A stretch of DNA of 64,000 nucleotides from Salinarchaeum laminariae (GTDB lineage: Archaea > Halobacteriota > Halobacteria > Halobacteriales > Salinarchaeaceae): assembly GCF_023204835.1 (NCBI RefSeq), contig NZ_CP096270.1, forward strand, positions 1,798,001 to 1,862,000, read 5' to 3'. The position numbers were made by a program, and so were the translations under genes. The notes beneath the pieces were generated by a model. That model searched no databases. It was not told where the DNA came from and saw nothing but the letters and a program-made list of their open reading frames with translations. How positions within the stretch are numbered: the first letter of the stretch is position 1; each line of letters begins with the position of its first letter. Of this stretch, positions 18,428 through 27,193 are shown piece by piece.

Positions 18428-19057
18428 TCAACAGATCGGCTTCGGATCCATCCCCATCCCGGCGAGCGCGTCGGCGTAGTCGTCGTAGGCGATCTGGATC
18501 GTGTACTCGGCGACGCCCGCCGCTGCCTCCCAGTCGGCGTCCTCTTCACAGAACGCGTCGAGCAGATCGAGCCCCGCCTCGAGCGAGTCCGCCGTCTCGG
18601 ATCGGAGATCTCGAAAGAGGTCGGAGAGTTCGGTGTCGCCCTCGTTGACGAAGAAGCTGATCACCTGGAGGTGAGTCCGGTCGCTGACGAGCCCCCGCCC
18701 GACGAGCCCGGCTGCGCGCGCGATCGAGTCGTCTTGCTGTCTGAGGTGGGCGTGGAGCGGCCCGCCATCTGCGGGTTCGAACCCGTCAGGCAGGTGTGCA
18801 GCGACGCGCTCGTAGTGGTCGGTCTCTTGCTCGGCGACGTCCGCGAACACCTCGCGAGCCTGCTCGTCGTCGGCGGATTCGGCCCATTGCTCGAACGTGG
18901 TTCTGGCCGCGTGCTCGCTCGTTGCCGCGGCCTCGAGCACCGTTTCCTCCTCGAGGTCGGCGTCGGTCAGCGCGATCAGGAGCTTCTCCGATCCTAACCG
19001 GTCGAGCTCCGTTGCCATCTCGTCGGTCACCTGCTCGCGGAACGCCTCGCCGTCCAT
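18428..19057 (-). CDS. Rubrerythrin/ferritin-like helical protein
   Basis: 209 residues, almost entirely helical and strongly acidic. Two Glu-x-x-His-like elements suited to a ferritin-like di-iron bundle are visible (TSEHAARTTFEQW near 46-58 and AEQETDHYERVA near 75-86), so a rubrerythrin-like assignment is likely, but a full set of metal ligands cannot be verified by eye and the rubredoxin domain is missing. The C-terminus is a single cysteine. It is convergent with the flavin reductase (stops 46 bp apart), which could point to a redox context. Confidence 0.6.
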   Translation of the reverse strand: MDGEAFREQVTDEMATELDRLGSEKLLIALTDADLEEETVLEAAATSEHAARTTFEQWAESADDEQAREVFADVAEQETDHYERVAAHLPDGFEPADGGPLHAHLRQQDDSIARAAGLVGRGLVSDRTHLQVISFFVNEGDTELSDLFRDLRSETADSLEAGLDLLDAFCEEDADWEAAAGVAEYTIQIAYDDYADALAGMGMDPKPIC

Positions 19058-19311
19058 ACCGACGGCTTGGAACGGGAGTGCATTGAGCGTTCGGCTGCCC
19101 GCCCGGACCGAGGACGCGAGGTCTCTGTCGCTACCGCGTGGGTAGCGAATCGGTACTGAGGGGCTCTCGTGGGCCGTTTCGAGCCGGTGGCGCCTAGCGA
19201 TTCGAACGACCCGTACAGATTGGGAAGACAGCGGTCAGTCGTGGTGTTCGGAACGCTTTTCCGGTCGGTCGCCGTCGGTCACCATCAAATGACCGCGGGA
19301 GGGTTCGCGCC

Positions 19312-20862
19312 GTGACGATGGAGGATCGCCTCGACGAGCTCGAGGAGCTTCGCGAGGAGGCGCTGCTCGGGGGCGGCGAGGCCCGGATCGAGTCCCAGCA
19401 CGACAAGGGCAAGAAGACCGCACGCGAGCGGATCGAGTATTTCCTCGACGACGAGACGTTCAACGAGTTCGACCAGCTCCGGACCCACAACACCCACAAC
19501 TTCGGGATGGAGGAACGCCAGCTCCTCACCGACGGCGTGGTGACGGGCTACGGCGAGGTCGACGGTCGAACCGTCTTCGTCTTCGCCCACGACTTCACCG
19601 TCTTCGGGGGCTCGCTCGGTGAGGTGTTCGCAGAGAAGATCACGAAGGTGATGGACCAGGCGATGGAGGTCGGCGCGCCCCTGATCGGGCTGAACGACTC
19701 GGCGGGCGCCCGGATTCAGGAGGGCGTCGACGCGCTGGCAGGTTTCGCGGAGATCTTCCGCCGGAACCAGGAGGCCAGCGGCGTCATCCCACAGATCTCG
19801 GGGATCATGGGCCCGTGCGCCGGCGGAGCCGTCTACTCCCCCTCGATGACGGACTTCATCTTCATGGTGAACGACACCAGCCACATGTACATCACCGGCC
19901 CGTCCGTCATCGAGACCGTGACCGGTGAGGAGGTCACCCACGAGGAGCTCGGAGGCGCCAGTACCCACAGCTCCACGACCGGCGTTGCCCACTTCGCCGT
20001 CGACGACGAGGAACAGGCCCTCGACGACGTCCGGCGCCTGCTGTCCTACCTCCCGCAGAACAACGTCGAAGATCCGCCGCGCGTCGAGCCCTGGGACGAG
20101 CCCGATCGCCGTGACGCGGAGCTGCGGGAGATCGTCCCGCCGAGTCCGCAGAAACCCTACGACATGACGAACGTCCTCGATTCCGTTCTGGACGAGGGCT
20201 CGCTGTTCGAGGTCGGCGAGCGGTTCGCCGCCGAGATCGTCACCGGCTTCGGTCGGCTCGACGGCCGCTCCGTCGGCATCGTCGCCAACCAGCCCCGCGT
20301 CAACGCGGGGACGCTCACCGTCGACTCCTCGATGAAGGCCTCGCGGTTCGTCCGCTTCTGTGACGCGTTCAACGTCCCGATCCTCACCTTCGTCGACGTG
20401 CCCGGCTACATGCCCGGCACGGACCAGGAGCACCGCGGGATCATCCGCCACGGCGCGAAGCTCCTCTACGCCTACTCCGAGGCGACGGTTCCGCTACTGA
20501 CCGTCATCACGCGGAAGGCCTACGGCGGCGCGTACTGCGTGATGTCCTCGAAACATCTCGGGGCGGACGTCAACTACGCCTGGCCGACGGCCGAGATCGC
20601 GGTGATGGGCCCGCAGGGAGCGGTGAACGTCCTCTATTCCGACGAGCTCGAGGCAGCGGAGGATCCCGACGAGCTTCGCGACGAGCTCATCGACGAGTAC
20701 CGCGAGCAGTTCGCCAACCCCTACACCGCGGCGGACAAAGGCTACCTCGACGACGTGATCGATCCGATCGATACCCGCCCGCGCCTGATCGACGACCTGG
20801 AGATGCTCGAATCCAAGCGGGCGTCGAACCCCGACAAGAAACACGGCAACATCCCACTGTAA
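19312..20862 (+). CDS. pccB: Propionyl-CoA/acetyl-CoA carboxylase, carboxyltransferase subunit
   Basis: 516 residues of the acyl-CoA carboxyltransferase family; transfers CO2 from carboxybiotin to propionyl- or acetyl-CoA. Signature stretches include SQHDKGKKTARERIEYFLDD, GGSLGEVFAEKI, NDSAGARIQEGV, MGPCAGGAVYSP, YMPGTDQEHRGI, RKAYGGAYCVM and the C-terminal KKHGNIPL. The start is taken as the GTG at 19312 (MTMEDR), with an ATG two codons later as alternative. The stop abuts pccX with no spacing. The biotin carboxylase subunit (PccA) is not in the window. Confidence 0.93.
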   Translation: MTMEDRLDELEELREEALLGGGEARIESQHDKGKKTARERIEYFLDDETFNEFDQLRTHNTHNFGMEERQLLTDGVVTGYGEVDGRTVFVFAHDFTVFGGSLGEVFAEKITKVMDQAMEVGAPLIGLNDSAGARIQEGVDALAGFAEIFRRNQEASGVIPQISGIMGPCAGGAVYSPSMTDFIFMVNDTSHMYITGPSVIETVTGEEVTHEELGGASTHSSTTGVAHFAVDDEEQALDDVRRLLSYLPQNNVEDPPRVEPWDEPDRRDAELREIVPPSPQKPYDMTNVLDSVLDEGSLFEVGERFAAEIVTGFGRLDGRSVGIVANQPRVNAGTLTVDSSMKASRFVRFCDAFNVPILTFVDVPGYMPGTDQEHRGIIRHGAKLLYAYSEATVPLLTVITRKAYGGAYCVMSSKHLGADVNYAWPTAEIAVMGPQGAVNVLYSDELEAAEDPDELRDELIDEYREQFANPYTAADKGYLDDVIDPIDTRPRLIDDLEMLESKRASNPDKKHGNIPL

Positions 20863-21210
20863 ATGGCCGAACCAAGCCCAGTCGATCCGGAGGACGCATA
20901 CGACGACGTCGAGCCGGCGGCCCGGGCCGCGGAGGGTGAGGCGAACGCCCTCGACTCCGACGTCGACATCGAGATTCCGGCCAGCGCGTCCACCGAGGAA
21001 GCCGCCGCGATCGTGGCCGCCATCGGCGCCCACGTTCGCGACCGCGAGGCCGCTGCGGCGGCCGCCGCGGCGAATACCGAACCCAGCTGGGAGGGCGATC
21101 GGTTCGCCTTCGCCGGCCGCGTCGAGCAGCTCCAGGGGCGATCCGTCCACGTGCCCGCGAGGGCACCGCGGGACGCATGGACTGCCTCTGGCCGCACCGA
21201 TCGGTTCTGA
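20863..21210 (+). CDS. pccX: Small carboxylase-associated subunit (PccX-like)
   Basis: 115 residues. The ATG follows the pccB stop with no gap (TAAATG). The middle part, [21 protein letters not shown], and the Trp-containing [14 protein letters not shown] segment match the small protein that accompanies PccB in haloarchaea; in Haloferax mediterranei PccX is required for propionyl-CoA carboxylase activity. The N-terminal 45 residues are acidic and probably flexible. Assigned mainly by position and this short motif. Confidence 0.8.
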   Translation: MAEPSPVDPEDAYDDVEPAARAAEGEANALDSDVDIEIPASASTEEAAAIVAAIGAHVRDREAAAAAAAANTEPSWEGDRFAFAGRVEQLQGRSVHVPARAPRDAWTASGRTDRF

Positions 21211-21279
21211 CCGCTACGGGGGTCGACCGAACGAAGGAGAGCGGGCATCCTGACGGTTTCTGCCGGTAATCAGCCGCTG

Positions 21280-21284
21280 TTAAT
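21280..21284 (+). promoter_or_regulatory. TATA-like box of uppP
   Basis: TTAAT begins 31 nt before the ATG at 21311 in a GC-rich stretch, fitting a leaderless or near-leaderless transcript. Confidence 0.4.
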
Positions 21285-21310
21285 GCGCCCGCCACCGGAA
21301 CGGTCGCTCG

Positions 21311-22141
21311 ATGGCGTGGCGGGAGCTACTGGTGGCGCTGCTCGCCGGGATCGTCCAGGGGGTCTTCGAGTGGCTCCCCATCTCGAGTCAGGGCAACCTC
21401 TCGATGCTGTTCACGGCGCTGGGGGAATCCGGAGAGACCGCGCTCGCGCTCTCCCTGTTCCTCCACCTCGGCACCACGATTGCCGCGACGGTTTACTATC
21501 GCGAGGACATCCGTGCAGCGAGCGAGGGGATATCGGCCTGGCGACCGCGAGCGGCCTTCGCGGCCGGCAACGCCGAGCCGTCGTTCGTTCTCATCGCGTC
21601 GGTCACGACCGGGCTCGTCGGCGTGCCGCTATATCTGCTGGCCGTCGATCTCGCGAGCGCGGTCAGCGGGGGCGTCTTCGTCGCCGGGGTTGGCGTCCTC
21701 CTGATCCTCACCGGCGTCGTCCAGCGCACGAGCGACGCCGTCGGGCTGGGCGAGCGCGAGCTGCCGACGTTCGCCGACGCCGTGTTCGTCGGTGCCGCAC
21801 AGGCGTTCGCGATCCTCCCGGGCGTCTCCCGATCGGGCATGACGACCAGCGTTCTCCTGTTCGAGGGGTACGACGGTCCCGCGGCGTTCCGGCTCTCATT
21901 CCTGCTCTCGATTCCTGCCGGCCTCGGTGCGACGGCGCTGGTCGTGCTGGACGCCGGTGGGCTCCCCGAGATCGGGGTCGCCGCGGGCGCGATCGCGCTC
22001 ACCGCCAGCGTGCTCGTCGGCTACCTGACGATCGACCTGTTGCTCGGCGTCGTCAAGCGGGTTCCCTTCTGGGCGGTCTGTTTCGGCCTCGGCGCGCTCG
22101 CGCTGCTCGGGGGCGGCGTGGTGATCGTCGTCGGTGGCTGA
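21311..22141 (+). CDS. uppP: Undecaprenyl-diphosphatase-like polyprenyl-PP phosphatase
   Basis: 276 residues with about eight hydrophobic helices. The two family signatures are present: FEWLPISSQGNLSM near residue 17-30 (family consensus LPxSSxGH) and LPGVSRSGMTTSVLL near residue 173-187. The enzyme dephosphorylates polyprenyl diphosphate to recycle the lipid carrier; in archaea the substrate is presumably dolichyl or a related C55-60 carrier. The gene sits at the edge of the polysaccharide locus, where recycling of the carrier would be needed. Asn replaces the usual His of the first motif. Confidence 0.9.
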   Translation: MAWRELLVALLAGIVQGVFEWLPISSQGNLSMLFTALGESGETALALSLFLHLGTTIAATVYYREDIRAASEGISAWRPRAAFAAGNAEPSFVLIASVTTGLVGVPLYLLAVDLASAVSGGVFVAGVGVLLILTGVVQRTSDAVGLGERELPTFADAVFVGAAQAFAILPGVSRSGMTTSVLLFEGYDGPAAFRLSFLLSIPAGLGATALVVLDAGGLPEIGVAAGAIALTASVLVGYLTIDLLLGVVKRVPFWAVCFGLGALALLGGGVVIVVGG

Positions 22142-22251
22142 GTGGCGTTCGTTGTCGGTTGCTGTCCGTGATCGCTGCTGGTGACAGATGGCGGAGGAGC
22201 CACGGCTGCTGCAGCCGCGTCAGTAGCGGCCTCGAAGACGCGTTTCGCAGC

Positions 22252-22262
22252 GCATAATTTTC
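22252..22262 (+). promoter_or_regulatory. TATA-like box of the first O-antigen-ligase-like gene
   Basis: GCATAATTTTC, an AT-rich island, starts 36 nt before the GTG start at 22288 (ATAA core 34 nt before it). This is the expected spacing for a leaderless transcript. Confidence 0.45.
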
Positions 22263-22287
22263 CGTCCGCTTCCCCTCTCGGCGCCAC

Positions 22288-23871
22288 GTGACTGACCGGA
22301 CCGCCGAAGCAAGCGGAAGCCGAACGTGGTCGGTGATCGATCCGCGGTCGGTGGCGGCCCCGGAGACGACGCTCGCCTTCGGTGGGTTGCTGACGGTGCT
22401 GGTGATCTGGCTGGTACCGGCAGTCGTCGTGGCCGGGGACGTCCCGCCGATCCCGGTGCTCGCCATCGCCCTCGGCACGTACGGTCTCCTCGCCGTCGCG
22501 ACCCGCAGCGTCGTCCCCAGCGTCGTGGCGGCGATCCCAGTTCTCGCGACGGTGAACGCCGACGTGCCGCTCCTGCGTGGGCCAGAGCGAACCGTCGATC
22601 TCGCGGTGGTGATCGGCGATCTCGCGGTCGTTGCCGGCGCGGTACTCCTCGTACTCTGGCTCTTCGAGACCGACGCGAGCGCTTCGATTCGGACTCCCAG
22701 GGAGCTACTGGGACGGTCCTGGCGCACGATCGGCTGGCCGGCAGCGTTCCTCGCCGGCTTCGCGATCTGGGCGCTCCTCGGCGCGGCGTTCGCCACTCAC
22801 GACCCGCGAACGGCCGCCGTGTTCGGCCTCACGCAACTGCGGTACGTCGCCTACTTTGTGGTCGCCGCCGGGCTCCTCGCAGTCGGGTACGCGACCCTCC
22901 GCAGTCTGACCGGCGCGTTCGTGCTCGCGATGATCGGTCACGCCGCTTTCGCGCTCGCACAGTTCGCGAACCGCGGCTCGCTCGGCGTCTCGACGCTCGG
23001 CGAAACCCCGCGCAGCAACGAGCTCACGATCGTGTTGCTCGGGCACGCGATGCCGATGGGTCGCTTCCTCGGCGGGCTGGTCGGGAACAACGCGGCGTTC
23101 GTCTCGCTCGCGCTCCCGGCCGTCGCCGTGCTCGTCTGGATGGTAGCGGATCCCGACCTGACAGCTCGGTTCCGTCTCCTCGCGCTGTCCGGCATCCTCT
23201 TTCTTGGGACCTTCTGCGTGCCGCTCTCGCAGTACGACTCGGCCGTCCTCGGCTTCGCGGTGACGATCGTGCTCGCAGTGATGCTCGCGAGCAGCCGCTA
23301 CTGGCCGCCCCGGTATCGAGCCGTCTTCGAGCGCGAGCGTCCCAGACTGCTCGGCACCGCCACCGCCGCAGCGGTAGGTATGGCGGTGATCGTCGCGGTC
23401 GTCGGTGCCGACCTGGTTCTCGATGTCTTCCCGCTCGTCACCGGTGACAATCTGGAGACGCGGCTGGCAGATTATCGGCGGGCCTACGCCCTCGCGCTCG
23501 ATCACCCGCTCGTTGGCTACGGCGGCGGGAACGTCGAGCCAGTCGCCGCCGAGATCGGGTTCAGCGACGACGTCGCTATCCACTCGATCGTCTACTCCCA
23601 CCTCGCGGAGACCGGGTTCGTCGGCCTCGGGCTCTGGCTCGCTGCCGTGTTCGCGATCGCGGTTCGCGCGATTCGCCTCGCGTGGTCCGATGCCCCCGAC
23701 GCCGCCGTCGCCACCGCGCTCTGCGTCGGCGCGCTCGGATTTCTGGCGATTGCCCTGCTCGATCAGATCTGGGACAACCACACATCGATGGGCGCGTTCT
23801 GGCTGTTCGCTGGCGCCATCGCGGGACGCTATCGGGCGTGGACGCGAGATCGGGAACTGTCGATGCGCTGA
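22288..23871 (+). CDS. O-antigen ligase/polymerase-like membrane protein
   Basis: 527 residues with a GTG start and about twelve hydrophobic segments. The large extramembrane loop and the sequence DHPLVGYGGGNVEPVAAE (about 405-422), followed by HSIVYSHLAETGFVGL, match the Wzy_C/O-antigen ligase (WaaL/Wzy) pattern. Such proteins polymerise or ligate lipid-linked oligosaccharide outside the membrane. It is one of two such proteins in this locus. It is convergent with the GT2 gene (stops 35 bp apart). Confidence 0.78.
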   Translation: MTDRTAEASGSRTWSVIDPRSVAAPETTLAFGGLLTVLVIWLVPAVVVAGDVPPIPVLAIALGTYGLLAVATRSVVPSVVAAIPVLATVNADVPLLRGPERTVDLAVVIGDLAVVAGAVLLVLWLFETDASASIRTPRELLGRSWRTIGWPAAFLAGFAIWALLGAAFATHDPRTAAVFGLTQLRYVAYFVVAAGLLAVGYATLRSLTGAFVLAMIGHAAFALAQFANRGSLGVSTLGETPRSNELTIVLLGHAMPMGRFLGGLVGNNAAFVSLALPAVAVLVWMVADPDLTARFRLLALSGILFLGTFCVPLSQYDSAVLGFAVTIVLAVMLASSRYWPPRYRAVFERERPRLLGTATAAAVGMAVIVAVVGADLVLDVFPLVTGDNLETRLADYRRAYALALDHPLVGYGGGNVEPVAAEIGFSDDVAIHSIVYSHLAETGFVGLGLWLAAVFAIAVRAIRLAWSDAPDAAVATALCVGALGFLAIALLDQIWDNHTSMGAFWLFAGAIAGRYRAWTRDRELSMR

Positions 23872-23906
23872 AGATGCGAAGATTCGGCGCGGGTACGTCG
23901 GCGCAC

Positions 23907-24890
23907 CTAGTCCGCTCGCTCGCCGTCCGCGATCCACGGGTCCGGTCCCCGTCGCTCCTCGTCGCGTAGCTTTCGGCGGTAGGACTGCAGCGTCCAGAGC
24001 AGATCCTGCAGACGCCGCGTCGTGGACTCGTGATCGATTGGGAGCGCCGACAGGAGCAGTAAGGTCAGAATACGCTCGTCGGCAGCGCCATCGGCGACGA
24101 GACCGCGGAGCACGCCCCTGGCCTCTGTCGCGCGCCCCCCGTTGGCCAGCAGCCGTTTCGCGTAGCGATAGCGCATCTGTCGCTCGCGCTCCTCGCGATA
24201 GGGGCGCAGCTCCGGGAACCGTTGGCAGAGGTCCTCGATCTCGAGCCGTTCCAGGCGGTAGGCACGATCGACGTCGGAGCTGAGCGAGCCAGCAGTCTCG
24301 CGTTTGTAGGAGAGCGGCCGGGCGACGCGAGCGGGGGTGAACGATGCGAACAGCCGCGTCCAGAGGTGCTGGTCCTCTCGGACCTCGAATCGCTCGTCGA
24401 ACCGCTCGTCCTCGAAACACGCTGCCCGGGCGATCACCGAGCGCGAGCCCACGCCGCCGCCGTTGCGGAACACGTCGACGTGGTGGCGATCCGGATCCCG
24501 GATCGGCGGCGAGTCGATCTGGTAGGCGTTTCCTCCTCGGAGCAGGTACTCGTCGGAGTAGACCAGATCCACGTCACCGTCAAGCACCGGGAGCTGTGCC
24601 GAGAGCTTGGCTGGATGCCAGTAGTCGTCGGCGTCGCAGAAGGCGATCACCGATCCGCTCGCGAGATCGAGCGCCCGGTTCCGTGCAGCGGCGACGCCGC
24701 GTGGCTCCTGGTGCTCGTAGGTCACTGCCGGCGACGCCCGGACCCGCTCCGGGAAGCCGGCAGGATCGCCGGAGTGGACGACGATCACTTCGATCCTGTC
24801 GTGGCTCTGGCGGAGGATGCTGTCGACCGCCTGCTCGAGGAATTCGAGCTCCTCGTAGGCAGGGAGCAAGACGGATACCAGCGGCGCCAT
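23907..24890 (-). CDS. Family 2 glycosyltransferase
   Basis: 327 residues. The GT-A fold is clear from VSVLLPAYEELEFLEQAV at the N-terminus, the QEPRGVAAARNRALD segment and the DXD-like motif FCDADDYWHPAKL. It should transfer a sugar from a nucleotide donor to a lipid-linked acceptor on the cytoplasmic side. The start MAPLVSV at 24890 is preferred over an in-frame GTG at 25004, whose extra 38 residues are low-complexity. The 135-bp gap before it holds two copies of GATGCACCGC about 10 bp apart. Confidence 0.88.
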   Translation of the reverse strand: MAPLVSVLLPAYEELEFLEQAVDSILRQSHDRIEVIVVHSGDPAGFPERVRASPAVTYEHQEPRGVAAARNRALDLASGSVIAFCDADDYWHPAKLSAQLPVLDGDVDLVYSDEYLLRGGNAYQIDSPPIRDPDRHHVDVFRNGGGVGSRSVIARAACFEDERFDERFEVREDQHLWTRLFASFTPARVARPLSYKRETAGSLSSDVDRAYRLERLEIEDLCQRFPELRPYREERERQMRYRYAKRLLANGGRATEARGVLRGLVADGAADERILTLLLLSALPIDHESTTRRLQDLLWTLQSYRRKLRDEERRGPDPWIADGERAD

Positions 24891-25025
24891 CAGGCACCAC
24901 CTCGGCGGCGGGACGCTGCACGTGGCGGTCGTCGGTTCCGTCGCGCCTCTCGTCGTCCCCGATGCACCGCTTGTCGCCTCCGATGCACCGCCCGCCGTCC
25001 GCACCCAGTATCTGTCTGGAACATA

Positions 25026-27101
25026 TTACTCTGCAGACACCTCCACGTCGGTGCGATCCTCCAGACTGACGTGCTCGTGGATCGGCATCGCCAGGAACGT
25101 CAGGAGACAGAGCAGCTCCGAGCGGCGGTTCGACCCCTCGCAGTGGGCCCGGTACTCCGAGCGAATCCCAGCAGGGTCGAGCCAGTCGTACCGATCGACG
25201 ACGTCGCGTTTGCGGCGCATGCAGTCGTGGACTAGCGGTCGCGACCGTAGTAGCTCGTCGAGGTCGGTCGTGAAGCCGACGCCCCGCGTCTCCGAGTGAG
25301 AGAGCCGCGTCCGGATCCGGCGCCGGCCGCCCTGCAAGCGATGGCTCGCGTACTGCACCGGGAACGACCGACGCGGGGCGACGCCACGAGCGGCGTGTGG
25401 AATCTCCGCGAGCTCGGGCGAGCACTCCCGTATCACCGCGTTCTGGACGTCGGTCCTGAGCAGCCGTCCGAGCGGCTGAGCGAGGATCCAGTCGAGCAGC
25501 CGGTAGTCGAAATGCGGGTTCGTCGCCGGCATGGTCTGACACAGCGACGCGTAGAAGAGGAACGAGTGCCGGTTCGTGACGGGGTAGATCGAGGCGAACA
25601 GCAGGTCCGTGAGGTCGCCGTATCGGACACCGTGGTGGTCGATCTCGCCGTCGACGCGTCCGATATTCCCAGCGAGCACGCCGCGAGCGTCGCTCGACGA
25701 TCGGCAGTAGTCCGGCAGCCGATGGGAGTGTTTGTCGAGGGTGCCATCGAGGTAGAAGCCGAGATACTCCTCGATTGACTCGGGTCGATCGAGCAGCGGG
25801 AGTGGAAGCCGACCGAGCGGGGTAGGGACGGAGTAGCTCGGGAGCGTTCCGCCGCTGTAGACGTCGCCGTAGAGCCCGGTGAACAGCAGGTCACAGGACG
25901 ACCGGAGCTCCTCGGCGAACTCGTAGACGTGCGCCTGATTGAACCAGGATCCGAAATCACACAGCGACGCGTTCGGCTCGAGTGAGTCGGCGAGATACTC
26001 GCTATCCCGATGGAGGATGCGCGTTTCGGCCTCCGCCACGTCGAGCACGCGCCTGGCGACCTGGGTCTCGACTGCCGATTCGTCGCTCGTGACGTGGAAA
26101 CCGACCGGCGGCGCGTCCAGCGCTGCGACGATCGCACGCGAGTCGTTCCCGCCGCTGACGAGCACGCCGGTCTGCGCGGTGGGTTCGGTAGATCCGGCGA
26201 GCTCGCCGTCGGCAGTTCGCTCCACTGCCCGACCTCCGTTGCTCGCGGTGGCGCCGTCACTACTCGTCGCAGAGACCAGTGGCTCGTCGTTTTCGCGTGC
26301 AGTCGGTTCGCGGGGCTGTCGATGCCGGCGCACTGGCCTCGCCCCACCAGCGGTGCCTTCGCGATCCGCGACCGCCGCCCGAAACCGGTCGACGTACTCC
26401 TGCCGAGCGGCCCCGCGGTCTCTCGCCGTCGCCTGGTGCTCGGGCCGCCAGTAGACGCTGGTATCGACGGCGTTGCTCGCGCAGTCGATCGTCGTGATCG
26501 CGCCGGGGTGAGCGAGCGCGACGCCCTCGAGTGGCGTCCGGAGGCCGAAGGTGCGCCGGAACGCAAAATATTCATAGAGGATCTCCCGGTCGAAGGCGAC
26601 GGATACCCCAGGATGAGCCGCGAGGATCTGCAGCGAACTACAGAAAACGACGTCGCCGTCGTCGGTTCGCGTCCAATAGATCGGGTGGGTCCCCAGCCGG
26701 TCGGTGACGAGGCTGATCCGTCCACCGCTGTCCCGGCTTGCAACGGTGCCATTTGGGTGATAGGCGACGATCGCGTACTCGCCGTTGAGGGTCGCGACGG
26801 TGTCGAACCCGTCGCGATCGTAGATATCTCGGCAGTATTCGGCGGGCGTCGCGGTTGGTGCCACCTCCCGTCGAGGCTGGTACTCTGTCCCGTGACCGTA
26901 CACCTGTCCCCAGCACCACAGCAAGGTCCCATCAGCGGCCTCGACCGGCTGAGATGCGGTGTGATGGCTGACCAGCGAGACGGCTGCGTCGGCCCGGACG
27001 GCCCGCCGCTCGATCTCGTCGCCAAACCGGTGGAGCGCTTCGGCGAGCTCGCGGAGGCTGCGCCGGCCGCCCTCGGCGACCCCGCCACAGACGCCAGTCA
27101 T
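25026..27101 (-). CDS. Asparagine-synthase-like amidotransferase of the polysaccharide locus
   Basis: 691 residues, larger than typical AsnB (about 550-620). The N-terminal part is a class II glutaminase-like (Ntn) domain: VCGGVAEGG at the start, NGEYAIVAYH and VTDRLGTHPIYW. The synthetase part has the PP-loop SGGNDSRAI. The glutaminase nucleophile should be Cys2; here the ATG-start protein begins M-T-G-V-C, leaving Cys at position 5, so glutaminase activity is uncertain. About 80 low-complexity residues separate the domains. AsnB-like proteins in bacterial exopolysaccharide loci probably amidate or modify sugars, so the same is inferred here. No signal peptide. Confidence 0.82.
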   Translation of the reverse strand: MTGVCGGVAEGGRRSLRELAEALHRFGDEIERRAVRADAAVSLVSHHTASQPVEAADGTLLWCWGQVYGHGTEYQPRREVAPTATPAEYCRDIYDRDGFDTVATLNGEYAIVAYHPNGTVASRDSGGRISLVTDRLGTHPIYWTRTDDGDVVFCSSLQILAAHPGVSVAFDREILYEYFAFRRTFGLRTPLEGVALAHPGAITTIDCASNAVDTSVYWRPEHQATARDRGAARQEYVDRFRAAVADREGTAGGARPVRRHRQPREPTARENDEPLVSATSSDGATASNGGRAVERTADGELAGSTEPTAQTGVLVSGGNDSRAIVAALDAPPVGFHVTSDESAVETQVARRVLDVAEAETRILHRDSEYLADSLEPNASLCDFGSWFNQAHVYEFAEELRSSCDLLFTGLYGDVYSGGTLPSYSVPTPLGRLPLPLLDRPESIEEYLGFYLDGTLDKHSHRLPDYCRSSSDARGVLAGNIGRVDGEIDHHGVRYGDLTDLLFASIYPVTNRHSFLFYASLCQTMPATNPHFDYRLLDWILAQPLGRLLRTDVQNAVIRECSPELAEIPHAARGVAPRRSFPVQYASHRLQGGRRRIRTRLSHSETRGVGFTTDLDELLRSRPLVHDCMRRKRDVVDRYDWLDPAGIRSEYRAHCEGSNRRSELLCLLTFLAMPIHEHVSLEDRTDVEVSAE

Positions 27102-27156
27102 GACTACCCGATGGCGTCACACGGGGATTGTTCTGCTCTGCGTACCGTGGCGGCGC

Positions 27157-27168
27157 CTACTATTACCC
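27157..27168. promoter_or_regulatory. Shared AT-rich promoter between divergent asnB-like and flippase genes
   Basis: CCTACTATTACC lies in the 92-bp divergent gap. Read on the plus strand it is about 33 nt before the GTG start of the flippase at 27194; read on the minus strand (GGTAATAGTAGG) it is about 60 nt before the asnB-like ATG at 27101. It could therefore serve as a bidirectional TATA region. Confidence 0.4.
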
Positions 27169-27193
27169 CTCGCTGCCCGCAGTCTGAGTCAGC

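Noticed and set aside
24888-25004. N-terminal extension of the GT2 protein from a GTG at 25004
   Set aside because: The extra 38 residues are repetitive and unlike any GT2 start; MAPLVSVLLP is the normal beginning.
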